Assembly: GCA_018257865.1 (NCBI GenBank)
Contig: JAEUBA010000128.1
Location: forward strand, 1-59,178
Length of the DNA: 59,178 nt
Direction of reading: 5' to 3'
Origin: Stereocaulon alpinum
Taxonomy: Eukaryota > Ascomycota > Lecanoromycetes > Lecanorales > Stereocaulaceae
Shown: piece by piece, positions 34,496 through 46,362 of the stretch
Layout: each line of letters starts with the position of its first letter
How positions within the stretch are numbered: the stretch's first letter is position 1
Position numbers and translations under genes: made by a program
The notes under the pieces: generated by a model
What the model saw: only the letters and a program-made list of their open reading frames with translations
Told to the model about the DNA's origin: nothing
The model's database searches: none

Positions 34496-35839
34496 TTGGG
34501 CAATCGGAGGAACACTACCTTCTTACACCGTTCATCGAGCCTTGACCGGGGCAAAGACGCCTACTGCAACGCCTGGAAAAGGCAGTCATTTGAAACCGGT
34601 CCTGCACCTGCTTGCGACACAGACCTGATCATTTGGGAGACTGATCCGCAAAGTACTACGTCGCGATGGGAATTGGTTAGCATGTCCAGCAAGCCGAGCT
34701 CCTTGCCCAAACCAAGCAGACACTTGAAAGGTGGAGACTCAATTTCTGGTACCAGCAAGCTGAGCTCCGATACCACTCTCTCTAGTATGAAGCTCAAAAC
34801 CCCTTCGCCCTATGATAAGAATTTTGACTAACGTGTCCTCCATCCTAGGTCCATCATAATCACCCAAAGCTATACAGTGAAAGCTCACAGGCATTTTGAT
34901 GTCGAAGAGCCCATTGGAGACCGTATCATCTGGTACACTGAGACAAGAAAGGCTCCAGACTCGTCGGTCTGGTTGAGGGATGATGTTGGCTTCATTGAGG
35001 ACGTCAGGCGTGAATACAGCCGTATGGCTCAACGAAATCTGTGTGAAGCAGAATTCGCGTCGTATGCAAGGGAAACAATACTCAAGCGGGATCGTCGCGT
35101 ACTATATCTATACCAGGATGATCAGAAGAGCTGCTGGAAAACGGAAAGGATGATCGAGCTCGTGGCTAAGCCGACGACGAACACCTTGAAACGTCCACCC
35201 CTGATCGGTAAAGAGTACACACAGATGAGGGACACGCCGACAACGGACTACGAATTTGATCTTCGCCCAGATTGTTCCTACTGGCTGTCATTGCAAGCTT
35301 TCGACCCCGAGTATATGTTCCTAGTTCAGGAGTAGGTATTCGTCATGAAAGGAACAATTACATGTCCTTACTTAACCATCGAATTCAAGAAAGACGACTC
35401 GAAAGAGCAAGTAGCCTTGAATCAGGTTGCGGCGGCTGCCACTCTCGCTTTGTATAACCGTTTCCAGCTGAGAAAGCAAAGCCTTGATTTGTCGTAACAC
35501 AAATGGGGTCCTGAACGTGCCGACCCTCTAAGGCACTATGGCATGACGTTCATGGGCTCTTGCTATAGTGTTTGGTGCATGCAGGTCCAGCTAACGAAGA
35601 AGTTTGAATGGAATGGCTGCAATATGGAGCGAGTGCATATTGGAAATTGCCTATCGCCAACGGGCGTACGGGACCTCATCGATTGGGTTAATGAAATCCA
35701 TTGCTGGGACCTGACCATGCACGGGCCTGAATGCCAGAACGATGTCAAGACGTCGATGAAAGCAAATGCGAGCATGTCGGGTATTCGAGTGTCTGATGTT
35801 GTCTTTTTGGCCTCGGCGAACAAATCGCTCGAAGCGTGA
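34496..35839 (+). pseudogene. DUF7924 relic with three in-frame stops
   Basis: One reading frame runs from 34496 to 35839 with stops at 34829-34831 (TAA), 35333-35335 (TAG) and 35495-35497 (TAA). Recognisable blocks, in order, are SPYDKNFD, IIITQSYTVKAHRHFDVEEP, ITCPYLTIEFKKDDSKEQVA, NQVAAAATLALYNRF, PLRHYGMTFMGSCYSVWCM and LIDWVNEIHCWDLTMHG. This is the fungal DUF7924 family, nuclease-like by its EFKK core motif and usually found in many copies. Each stop equals a C-to-T change in a CAA or CAG codon, without frameshift, as expected from RIP. No function is expected from the locus now. Confidence 0.75.
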
Positions 35840-36838
35840 AGGTATGGTCGTGTGAGGCTAATGACTTACAGGGCCAGATTCGACCGAACTCGAGGATGAG
35901 ATTCAAACACTACTCCTGAAGGCCGCGACCTTCCGGATAATCCAATTCCAGAATGAATTGAATGAGTGCTATTCCTGAAGTGACATCGTTGTGGAGTTTG
36001 CACTGGAGAAGACTGGGTTTTTCCGCCGCAAATACTGCTTACGAAGGTGATTAATCTAGTAGCAATATACGACTAGTATTGCGTTGTCGCTGATTAGGAG
36101 ATAGCTTATCGACCTGAAGGGTGAGAGGGGCTATGATGGCGCGAAACGGGAAAGGAGGGTTGTGTGGTCACTCTTGGTACTTGCAGAAAACAACAGCTTT
36201 GGAAGCGCAAGCAGAAGGATGTACGAAGCCTTCGTGGACCGCTGTACCAACACCAGAAGCGAAACGTTCGACCTACGCATCGGAGATGTGGAGACGGTGT
36301 TGGGGGGATTGAGAAGGGATTGGGATGGCCCAGCATGCGGACCCGAACTGGAGGACCACTGGCAAGGCAGACTGTCTTCCTCTACTAGGCGGTAATTGGA
36401 AATGGTTATGAATAATTATCGACGAAGCTCAATGCATGAAAAACAAAACCACTTGAGGTAGCATCGGTTGTCTATTTCTTACAGGCCGTCCATCGCTCCT
36501 GTATCACTGGCACATCTATATAGATAACATGAAACAATAAGGTTATATTAGGTATTATAGCTTATATACTTACTATCTAGTAGAGAACTAGGAGCCGTAT
36601 TAATTGTATTTTACTAGGACTTTACCTTACGTCCTACACGTAAACTCTTACTAAAAACTGTAGATATCGTAATAGTATTAATCTTTAAATCCCTACCTAG
36701 AACTTATTCGAATCTGTATATATCTTTATGTATTTTTAGCTGAAATTCGGACTTCATAGTATTCTAGAGGAGGCCGACCGCTACCTTTGTAATAGGTACC
36801 TAGAATGTTAGGGGAAAGAAAACTTCACGTATTATTGC
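35840..36838. other. Decayed region with one orphan open peptide
   Basis: The plus-strand frame around 36105-36395 is coherent (ENNSFGSASRRMYEAFVD ... DVETVLGGLRRDWDGP) and may be a fragment of an unknown gene. From about 36500 to 36800 the DNA becomes AT-rich with dense TA steps, resembling RIP-affected spacer. Confidence 0.45.
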
Positions 36839-38478
36839 GTGCGTGCTTTGGAGACCTTGAACGCCGGCATAGAGACCGTATGTGAGGGTTGTAAGATCAG
36901 AGTGTTTAATGCTACAACATTCGGAGCCCTTTGGAAGCCAGATCCTGAGGCGGAGTATCGTTTCAGTCAGGAGATTTATTTGGACATATGTACAGCGGAC
37001 CTTGTGAGCCCATTATCCTCGGATTGCTCATTCTGTTTCATGATCTGCCAGATCATGCAGGAAGAGATTTCTCTCGATAGGAGGCCTAAGGCTTTATAGG
37101 ATGACGGTATAAACATGTGACTCGAGTTCTTTTTTGGCGGAAATAACACCAAGGCTCTTAAAAGGTTATCCCTCTTAGGACATGGATATATACGATATAC
37201 GACCTTGGGTAGGAGTCACAGAGTGAGCCGCGTATTTCAATAGAAGGAACTGACATCCGCGAAACAGATGATCTAGCAGCCAACCTTGTCCCTATGCGGG
37301 ACATAGTAACCAATTTCCGCTCCCCAGAAACATTTTCACAGATGGCTGGCTGGCTTCACGAATGTGTTAGCTACCATTCGGACTGTATAGCTGTAGAATA
37401 GGCGCGGCAGTCCGAAGGTTGGCAAATGCCAACTAGAATTTTGACAATTTCGGCGGACGGCGAGTCGCTAAGATTGGTAGAGAAAAATGAGACTAAAGCT
37501 CATTACGTTGCAGTGAGCTATCCTTGGGGTGGAAAGATTGACATCATTACTACTCACGAGTCATTCAAAAGTATGTTGGAGGGTTTTCCAGTTACAGCTC
37601 TGCCTAGAACTCTACAAGACGCTGTCTTTGTATACTATCGGCTAGGGATGTCTCTCCTATGGATTGATTGTCTATGTATTGTTTAGGACTCTGCCGATGA
37701 TAAAGCTAGAGAGATTTCCCACATGCACCAAATCTTCAAGAATGCACATTTCACTGTTTCTGCTACGAACACTCTCAGTGCTTATCATGGCTTTCTAGAC
37801 TGGCATTTTCAGGACCAGCCTATGCGGGCGCTACCTTGTACTTTGCCAGATAGCTCGGTTGGGAAAATGTACGTTCGCGACTCTGAGTGGTCTTCGAAAC
37901 ACAAAGAACCTTTGAATCAGAGAGCTTGGACTCTCGTGGAGAGGCATCTCTCTCGGCGATTCCTCGACTTTACAACGGTATATATGGGTTGGATATGCAG
38001 GACTCAATCTTATGGCGATTGGTCATCGACGGGGCGGATCGACGGACAAATCGAGGTCAAACAATTTGCCCCTATCCTCGCCGGGAACGATATTGGACGC
38101 AAGTTGAGGTTTTCGGACTTGTATGATGCATGGAAGTCAGTAGTACGGGACTATACCCGCCGAAGCCTCACCCTGGAGAAAGACAAACTTCCAGCTCTAG
38201 CAGCTCTTGTAACCGAGTTCCATCGTCACATCGGTGGTATATACCTTGTACCGCTATATGTCCTAGGAGATTTATCCGGAGCCGATCTTCCCAGGACAAT
38301 TGATAACGGCTTGACCGTTATTGACTTAGTACCAGCTCATCCTAGATGCCTCTTGGTCCCAGGTGAATTCTCCTGGGACAAACTTCTTAGGATATACGGA
38401 ATTATTAGGCAGAGAACCGCTCCAAAGCGCCGTGCCAAATCGAAGCGGGGTGCCAGAATCGAAGCGCATGGTGCCTGA
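36839..38478 (+). pseudogene. HET (heterokaryon incompatibility) domain relic
   Basis: An N-terminal part at 36839-37099 (CEGCKIRVFNATTFGALW ... SDCSFCFMICQIM) and the main frame from about 37315 to 38478 belong to one HET-domain gene. The core motifs VAVSYPWGG, LPRTLQDAVFVYYRLGMSLLWIDCLCIV, IFKNAHFTVSATNT and LNQRAWTLVERHLSRRFLDF are clear. In-frame TAG codons at 37399-37401 and 37684-37686 break it; the second stands where the family has Gln before DS. The N-terminal part is in another frame, so an indel or intron lies between. HET proteins trigger cell death in non-self fusion. The 3' end runs into a 19-bp minisatellite. Confidence 0.8.
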
Positions 38479-38621
38479 GTTAGAGCAGGGAGCCAGGATT
38501 GGAGCAGGGCGTCAAAATTGAAGCAAGGAGCCAGAACTGGAGCAAAGTGCCAGAACTGGAACAGAGCGCCAGAACTGAAGCAGGGTAACAGAAAGTGGAG
38601 CAGCAGGACTGGAGCAGACGG
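38432..38621. repeat. 19-bp minisatellite
   Basis: About eight to nine diverged units with consensus near GCCAGAACTGGAGCARRGY. The three clearest copies are 38530-38548, 38549-38567 and 38568-38586. The unit length is not a multiple of three, so every copy shifts the reading frame. It overlaps the last codons of the HET relic and creates a false low-complexity frame on the minus strand. Confidence 0.85.
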
Positions 38622-39022
38622 AGAGACTGTCAACCAACAAACGAAAAGCCTGATTGATTTGTGCAAAGAGAGGAGCCTTGATGCGATTGGGTTTGGCCTC
38701 GACACAAACTTATTTCGGTGGCCAGGAGCTCTATTACGGGACACCCTGGAAAAATTAGCCATGCTCCAGGACTTGGCAAGATGCTCAAATGGTCATCTTT
38801 TGCAAGTAATCTCAGGGGAAATTACAGCGCGTCATTTGTGAAAGGGCTTCGTTGCGGGAAATGTCTGCAACTTCCTCGAGAGGAGATGAGGTGACGACGC
38901 TCAGGTTGCATGGCCGTTCGGATAGTGACATAACTATACCTAAATTCTAAAAACATTCACCATTGTTCTGCCCTGATCAAGTTGCCCTTTCTGCTACTTC
39001 CCCGCCCGGATAATATCGTTGC
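38622..39022. other. Short intergenic region
   Basis: An open plus-strand frame (to 38841) carries LDLCKERSL- and RDTLEKLAMLQDLAR-like stretches but no motif. The rest is the 3' flank of the large minus-strand helicase gene. Confidence 0.45.
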
Positions 39023-42000
39023 TTAGAGTTTGAGTTTCTCGTTGGAAACGAAGTGACTGCCACCGGCACACCGGTACCCGGAAAGCTGCTTGATCCATCG
39101 AAAACCCGCGCAACATACTCCCATTTTCTGCAAGGTGGCTTGAACCGAAGCTTCTCGACGTCTCCTTTGCTGGTCCTCGAGTCGTACCCTCTCCAGTTCC
39201 GCCAGAGCGTCTTCTCGGGCTCTTCGTGTCGTTTGCTCTTCTAGCCGGGCTTCCTCTCTCTTAAGTTTGAGCTCTTCGAGCTCGGCATCATTCTTTGCCT
39301 TGATCAGTGCTAGCGCCTCAACTTGTGCTGTCTGGGCTTTTTCAATTTCTTGGGCCTGTTCTAGCTTCCGTTGACGGTCTAAAACTGCTTCCTGAGAAAG
39401 TGTCGAAGCAAGATCTGCAGCCTCCTTGTCGGCTTCCAGCTGTTTCCAAACTTCATCTGACACTCCCGCATCCCGGTCGTCTGCTACCTGTGGAGACATA
39501 GACTCTTTCTCCTTACGAATAGGAGGCGCTTTTTCAATGTCCTGGGATGTGCGCGTAACGGTCGGAACCGGGGGTAGGGCATCTTGAACCTGGGTCACGT
39601 CATCCAAGGACTGGAGACGTCTCTTTGAGGGAAGTTTGGCGCATTTTTCTTGTCGCTCAGCCAACATAACCCTAACACAATCCAGAACCTCTTCCGAGGA
39701 AAGCTCCAAGGGAGACATTGGGCTACTCAGAGCTTTGAAGGCGGAGCCAATCATGGCCTTCGCTAAGGTCTGGACGTCTCTGGCATTCCCCCAAAATGGA
39801 AGGCGGGATAGTTTGTTAAGCAAATCCACCATCTCCTGGTACAGAGCGGAGTTGGAGTCCTGGAGCGCCGTCACATTGACCTTCTTCCGCTGGAGATCGC
39901 GGTCCAGTAATTGCAAACAATGCCCAGGTGTCATGTCACGAAACGTGATCTCTTCCGAAAAGCGGCTTGACAATCCCGTATTCACGGCCATAAGCTTGTC
40001 CATGTCCTCGTCGTAGCCTGCAAGTATAACGACGACTTTGCCAAAAAACTTGGGTTTGGTAATGATATCTACTAGCTCATCAATAGCCTCCGATGCGAAA
40101 TGGCCTTCTCCCAGGCGATAGGCCTCGTCTACGAAGAGCACTTTCCCTAGGGCTTTCTCGAGGAGACTTCGGGTTTTGGGCCCCGTCTGCCCGACGTATT
40201 GCGCGATGAGATCAGAGGCAGAGCACTCAATGACCTCAACGAAGGACAGAAAGCCCATATCATAAAAAACCTTTCCCATTTTCCGAGCCGTCGTGGTTTT
40301 TCCAGTGCCTAAAAAGAGGTCAGCGAGGATTGTCGGATCTGGGTTACGAGAATTTACCCGGTGGACCCTTGAAGACAAAATTTGTTGGAATCTGGTCGCG
40401 AGGATCGAGTCCTTGGGCTTTCATCCCGCGGGTAATCTGATAATACCCCTCAAGCTTGGAAACAACAGACTCGCAGCCTACAACATCCTCGAATAGCTTT
40501 TGGAGATTAGTCGCCGCATCCGCCTCTCGATCAAACCCTGCGTCAAAGTCCTGTGCTTCAAAGATGGTATCAAAGGAGCGCTCGGAGAGCGGCTTCAATA
40601 ACTGTCTAGTCTGATAGCTGGTCTTGGCTTTGCCGAGCAAGTTTTCAACCTCGCCAGCATTGCCAAAATTGGGCCGGTTCCGAGCCCGACCGAGAACCTC
40701 AATAGCCACCGATTTCGCCCTCTCTGTGGCATCAAGGCCTTGGTCTTTAAGCTTGAGCTCAAGAATTCGTCGCATTTCCGAATCCGAGAAGTCCTGGAAG
40801 TGAAACGCGTCGGCTATTGGGAATCTCCGAGAGAGACCAGGATTGACATTCTGGAACATCTCGACGATTTGGTCTTCGTAGCCGAGAAGAAGCACACATC
40901 GATCCTCACCCGGGACGCTCTGTACCTGGGCGACAATCGTATCGATCACTGCAGTTTTGTACGGATCGCTTTGATTTCCCGTGGCGCCAGTGCCAGTATA
41001 TAACATGTAGGCCTCGTCGATGATTAACACTTTGCCGATGGTTGTCGCCAAAATTGCCTTTGTGTTGCTCTCAGACTGCCCAAGAGCGCCGCCAATAAAG
41101 TCTGCTGGGTTCTTAGTGACCACTGTTGGAACCCAAGTTAGCAACAGGATGTACCCGTAAGACAGAGAAAAGACAGACCTTCGCCGTTACTGAGGATGCC
41201 TAGATCGGCTAAGATACGACCGTACAGCTTGGCCACTGAGGTCTTGCCAGTGCCAGGCGATCCGAGGAAGACACGGTTGAGAGAAAATTCGATGGGCGGC
41301 ATTTCCTTCAATTCCCGATGATAATTTGTCTCGATGAACCCGAACATGGAGCGGACCGACTCTTTAACGGTGTCAAGCCCTATGAGGTCCTGGAGCTTTG
41401 TCCAGGCTCTGCTCTTGACAATGGCTTTGGATGGATCTGGGCCGATGAGATCTTCCTTCGTCAAGAAAAAATCGTCAGGCCTGAGCCCTTCTTTACGCTC
41501 ATGATTGAGCCGCTCCGCTTGACGTTCTGAAATTCTGAAGAACACGTTCTGCAGCGCTCCGGCGTTGCCAAAGCCTTCCTGGCCCCGACCCCTACCAAGG
41601 CGACGGATGACTATACGAACGTATAGACCACCCATGCCCTCCTCGACCTTCATTTTGCCGCCATACTTTTTATGGATGAATTGATCCATCATCCGCAGGA
41701 GTTCATCGTCTTCATAGTCCGCAAATTGGAGCGAGTAAGGGATCCGACGACCGAGACCCGGGTTATGCTGAAAAAACTTCTCCATCTCCTTATTGTAACC
41801 AGCGAAAATAAAGACTATTTTGCCGACGTTATTTTCGATCTCTGCGAGCAGAAAATCGAGGACTGCATTACCGCCATAGTTGTGTTGGGCTGTCAACTGA
41901 TAGGCCTCATCCACGAAAAGAGCACCTCCGCCGGCATTCTGGATCTCCTCGATGTGTTTCTTGACCATGGGAACACCATCATTGGCAAGACGCGAGCCTG

Positions 42001-45000
42001 TGGTTTCTATGAACGAGCTTCCCGGCAAGACCTCAACAAGCGTCAAAAATTTGGCGTAAAGGCGAGCAACGGTGGTTTTCCCTGAAGGTCATTCAATCTG
42101 TCAACTCATATAATAACAACATTTCAAAGGAAAACAGCATACCCGTTCCCGGATTCCCTAGCAACGAAATGTTAAATCGTTCATTTTTCAAGTTCGAATT
42201 CTGGCGTGTGGTGGCGTCGATCTTTGCTTTGATTCGGAGAACCTGAGACTTCACGTCTTCCAGGCCGATCATTTCCATGATCGAGTCAATGGCCGTGTTG
42301 CTGGCATTTTCCGTATCTTTCTGACGTTGCCATTCTTCCTCTGAAGGCGACTTTTGATAGGCAGAGGTAGGTCGACGCTCCGCAGACTTTGACTGCGAAT
42401 TGGGCGAAGCCAACTCCTTGGCTTCTGGTTTGGACTCGTGAGGTGGCGCTTGTTTCTGATTTTTGGGGGAGGCTTTCGAATGTGGTGGGGATGATGTCGT
42501 GCGAGAAGCCAGTGCCATGGCTGCTAGGTCAGCCCTTTTCTGCTGAAGGGCGTCTGCCCTCTCTTTCGATGTCTGACTGTCCTTCAGAGCCTGCACCTCC
42601 AGCTCTATCTTTTCCTCCAGCTCTGCGACCTGCCGAGTATGCTCTCGTTGTTCGGCGTCGCGCTTTTTGTGCAGTTCAAAGGCCTTTTGCTGCTTCCGCT
42701 GGAGAGCTCGGGCCTCTTGGTCGCATTTTTGACAAGACAGAGGGCGTGTCATTTGGCACGTCCACGATTGCGGATGACCCTTGGGACATTGCGAGTTCAG
42801 CAAGTGGTCGCATGGCATCTTCGAGTGGTCATGCAGCTGGTGACATCGCTGTGGGCATGCGTGAATGCCGCAACTAAGCATGGTTCCGCTGAGAAAAGAA
42901 TGTTAGCGCAGGTCAGGTGGTCGTTCAATTTTGCTTACCATGGCTCTTTGCATCCGCCATCTGGACATTCTTCTTCAAAGTCTTCGGCTCGTCTTAAGGT
43001 GGACGTTCTTTCTGGATGTCTCTCGCACTTGACTGGAAATCCGTCGTAGACATTTCCCCCGCGCCCGAGTAGGTCGAAAAACCGAACCCAAATGTCTTTG
43101 CCTTTGCGAGCATTCGAGAAGGTCTCGGCGTTCCCAATCATGATAAGGGCGTCACGAGCCCGTGATAGGAGAACGTTCAGACGCTCAGGAGCGGCCATAA
43201 ACCCGATGTCGCGAGAGACATTACTTCTGGTCAGTGTGACGATGACTATCTCGCTCTCTTCCCCCTGATAGTTGTCTACGCAAGATGTGAACCATGTGTT
43301 GTCAGCTATCAAATACAGAATGTATGGAGAGAACTGTGTACAATATTATGAAAAGATTGCATTCTTACCAATTGTTGCTATTCGAATTGGGCGTCTCGAC
43401 AAACGCGCACTCGCAGCCGGCAAGAGGCCAGCACGTACCAAATCGTAGGAGTCGAGATCATTGAGTATTGGATCATTCTCCTTGCTGAGCAACTCTCGCA
43501 GCAGATGTAGTTGGGCAAGATAGGGAGTTAACACGACAACCTTTTCCTGACCATATCCTTGCTGTCCGAGATAGCGAACACACTTCAGAACCATGTCGCC
43601 CTCAAAGGTGTTCTGCTTGGAAGAGGAACTCATGTCTTTTCGATCCGCGAGACTAGGGTTGTCGTCTTCGGGGTAGTTGTGATTGACGAACACGATGTTA
43701 TCTCGGAAACCACGGAGGTCGGGGCGACCTAAGGTCTTAGGTGCATCGACAAGATCAGGATATGTCAGCTGACGGATAAGTGAGGAGATCTCTGGACGCA
43801 TGCGGTGTTGCTCCGTGAGAGTCTGATGTGGAAAGCCCTTCAGGACAAGCCGCTCGAACAAGGATCGGTTGAGATCGTACCCCTCGCCCTTTTCTACGCT
43901 GAGAAGGTGATTGTTGACTTTGGGTCGCAGCTGTTTGTGGTCGCCTATAAGGATCAGCTGCTTGGTTCGACTGCCGAGTGCGGTAATAATGTGGCTTTCA
44001 AGGATCTCGCCCGCTTCTTCCACGAGGAGCGCCTCCGGCGATGCAGCCTGTAGTTCCTTCACATACATTGCAGCCGCAGTCGTCGTGCAGCCAACGATGC
44101 GTTTGCTTTTTATGATGTGAGCGTTTTTCTCATTGAACATGCCATCGAGCCGGCTCAAGCAGTTGTTGTAGTCTTGAATGTTCCTATGAAAGTCTAAAGC
44201 TCGTTCTTTGAGTATCTCCAATTTCCAGCTAGCGAGCTTGGCATGCCTCGCAGGAACAGGCAAGCCCCAAATCCGACGGGATGCATTTGGGAGACGATCT
44301 TGGAAACGTCCAGGATTCATCCCTTGAATCCATCTCTCGAGCAAGTAGAATCGGTTGATGGCTTTACCCTTCCTCCCAATGCGTGTCATGCCATCCGAGG
44401 CTTCGGGTACTGTCAAGGCTGCGTAAAAGGCCGGATCCTCGGGCGGAAATTCGAGGTACTGCATCAGATGCTCTTTCTGAACAATGGCCGTTTGGTACCC
44501 GGCAAAGGCACCTCGCAAGCGCTCTTCGAGGTGATCGAGCTCGGATCTAAGTCCTTCAATTACTCTCCAGGACGCTTTCGTGTGTTTGAAGGTGGTCGAC
44601 TGCTCGAAGATCGCCAGAGGTTTTGTACGCGGAGTCGACTTTCCCCCAAGCCGCACCAAGCTTTCTGGCTGGATACCTATGTCAAGCAAGTCTTCGAGGA
44701 ACTGATCAAGCGCGTGGTTGGTATAGCACACGACAAGAATCGTCTTGTCGGTAGTGTCGTGGAGAATCTTAGCGATTAGCGCTCCGATAAAAGATTTGCC
44801 GGTACCTGCGAAATGTCTGTGTAAGAACGAAAGTCCCTTTAGATGACTTGACCCTTACCTGGTGGTCCTTGGATCAAGCTGACGCTTTGTGTTAGCCCCG
44901 AAAGAAGAGACGCAATCTGCGACGCATCTAGCCGAATTGAGCTTGTGGTCTTGAGTAGGTGTTTTAAATCTCCTAGAGGGTCGGCCTTGATCTTGCCGAT

Positions 45001-46362
45001 AACGTCTAATGGCTGAGAAGGTGCTTGTGGAGGAGAAGTTGGTGAACTCGAAGAGAGTAGCTCATCCAGCAGCGGTAGCTCCTTCGCTTCCTGCAGTCGC
45101 CTCAAGACCGGTGCAAACGCAAAGACAGCCGTGTCTATCTGCACCAATGAGATTGTCTTCGCAGTCTTTAATCCGAGAAGAGCATTGGCGGTGCCGGCCT
45201 CGCTTGGAAATTGTAAGGTGACGATAGGGGGCTGTTGTGCCAGCAAATCTGCATTTCTATTGATAGTTGGGAAGGCAACGACCTTTCGGTCGGCTAGAAG
45301 GCATGCCATGGATTGGTGTTTGAAGAGATTGCGGTTGTCCATAAGATGGGCTTTGCGGTCCTTAGGTTTGCCTTTAAACAATCGAGGAACGTCGGACTTG
45401 CACAGGAACTGCATTCCCCACGCCTGGCGCCTGGTGGGGACGCCGCAATCAATGTCGACTGGCACCAAATCATCGATGACCAAACCTTTGTGATGTCCCT
45501 TCCTCAGCCCGAGCACGATCTGGATCTCCTCACGTATTTCCCCCAGCATGTCCTCGCGGAGAAGGCGAAATTGGTTGTCAAGATGGACTGCCAGACGAGA
45601 CAATCCCCTATCGGGATTTTCGACTGCTTCGGCAACAAGGAGAAAGGGTGGCTCTGCGGAAGTGAGCTCATCAGCCGTGGGAAGGATGGAGATCTGTCGA
45701 AAGTCCACAAGGTCGTTATCATGCCGACCTCCAGGACCACATTCACCGTCGACCGGGGTGGCCGAGTTAAGGGTCGAGAGGATGTGTTTGATCTTTTGGC
45801 CCATCGTCCGGACCTCGAAGTGAGGGGAGCTGAGCAGAAGCTCTCGGGCGGTGAGGTCTTGCGCTAGATCATGATACTCCAAGGACTGCTCTAGAGGAAG
45901 CGAGATGAGCTCCACGAGGAGCCAAGCAAACGAATTAATAGCGAGCTCTTGTAAGCTGCCATCTCTATATGCCCTGACAAACACGTTCCAGAAGATCGGC
46001 GGCTTCACGATACGCAGGATGACCTGACGAAGGAGGTCACCTCCGCAGATAGTCTTCAAAGCTGGAGCTTGGAGGTACCGCAGGAGCTCCGTGGCCCGGC
46101 CGTTGAGGAAGATTGGGGAGATGCTGAAGCGCATACAGGCCTGCAATGACGGCAGGCCGTTTTGGCTAGATATGATCTCATGGACGCAGGTTGGTGGATC
46201 GGCTTGCGAACAGACGGCCTCAATAAAGAGGTTGCCATTCTGAGGGGACTGCAATGTGTGTTTTCCAGACAGGACGCCTCTGTAGTAATTGGCGAGTTGC
46301 GTAACTCTAGGATCCTCGGGACGGGATATGGATGTGGACATTTGCAAGAATATAGGCTTCAA
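39023..46362 (-). CDS. SF1 helicase - NF-X1 zinc finger - triple CbxX/CfxQ AAA+ fusion protein
   Basis: Seven exons (46362-44859, 44805-43369, 43275-42939, 42888-42143, 42081-41179, 41122-40358, 40308-39023) give 2325 residues, with six GT-AG introns of 49-93 nt and consistent phases. The SF1 helicase spans about residues 495-1060: GPPGTGKS (motif I, across intron 1), VEEAGEI (II), LIGDHKQL (III), EQHRMRPEI (IV), DNYQGEESEIVIV (V) and LNVLLSRARDALI (VI). A Cys/His NF-X1-type segment follows (about 1085-1150). Three AAA+ modules have Walker A near residues 1341, 1612 and 1898, with Walker B ALFVDEAYQL, VLIIDEAYML and VLFVDEAYRL; three of the four P-loops are split by introns. A coiled coil and a Cys-rich CCAGFRW...YRCAGGSHFV tail end the protein. 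Helicase relatives (ZNFX1, Hrr1) act in RNA silencing; a similar role here is inference. An ATG seven codons downstream is an alternative start. Confidence 0.9.

Noticed and set aside
38337..38762. 141-codon minus-strand frame rich in Leu, Pro and Phe
   Set aside because: Produced by the 19-bp minisatellite read in reverse; repeats in shifted frames explain its periodic composition.
42389..42877. Plus-strand frame antisense to the helicase fusion gene
   Set aside because: Antisense to a confidently spliced exon with clear domains; composition follows from the complementary codons.
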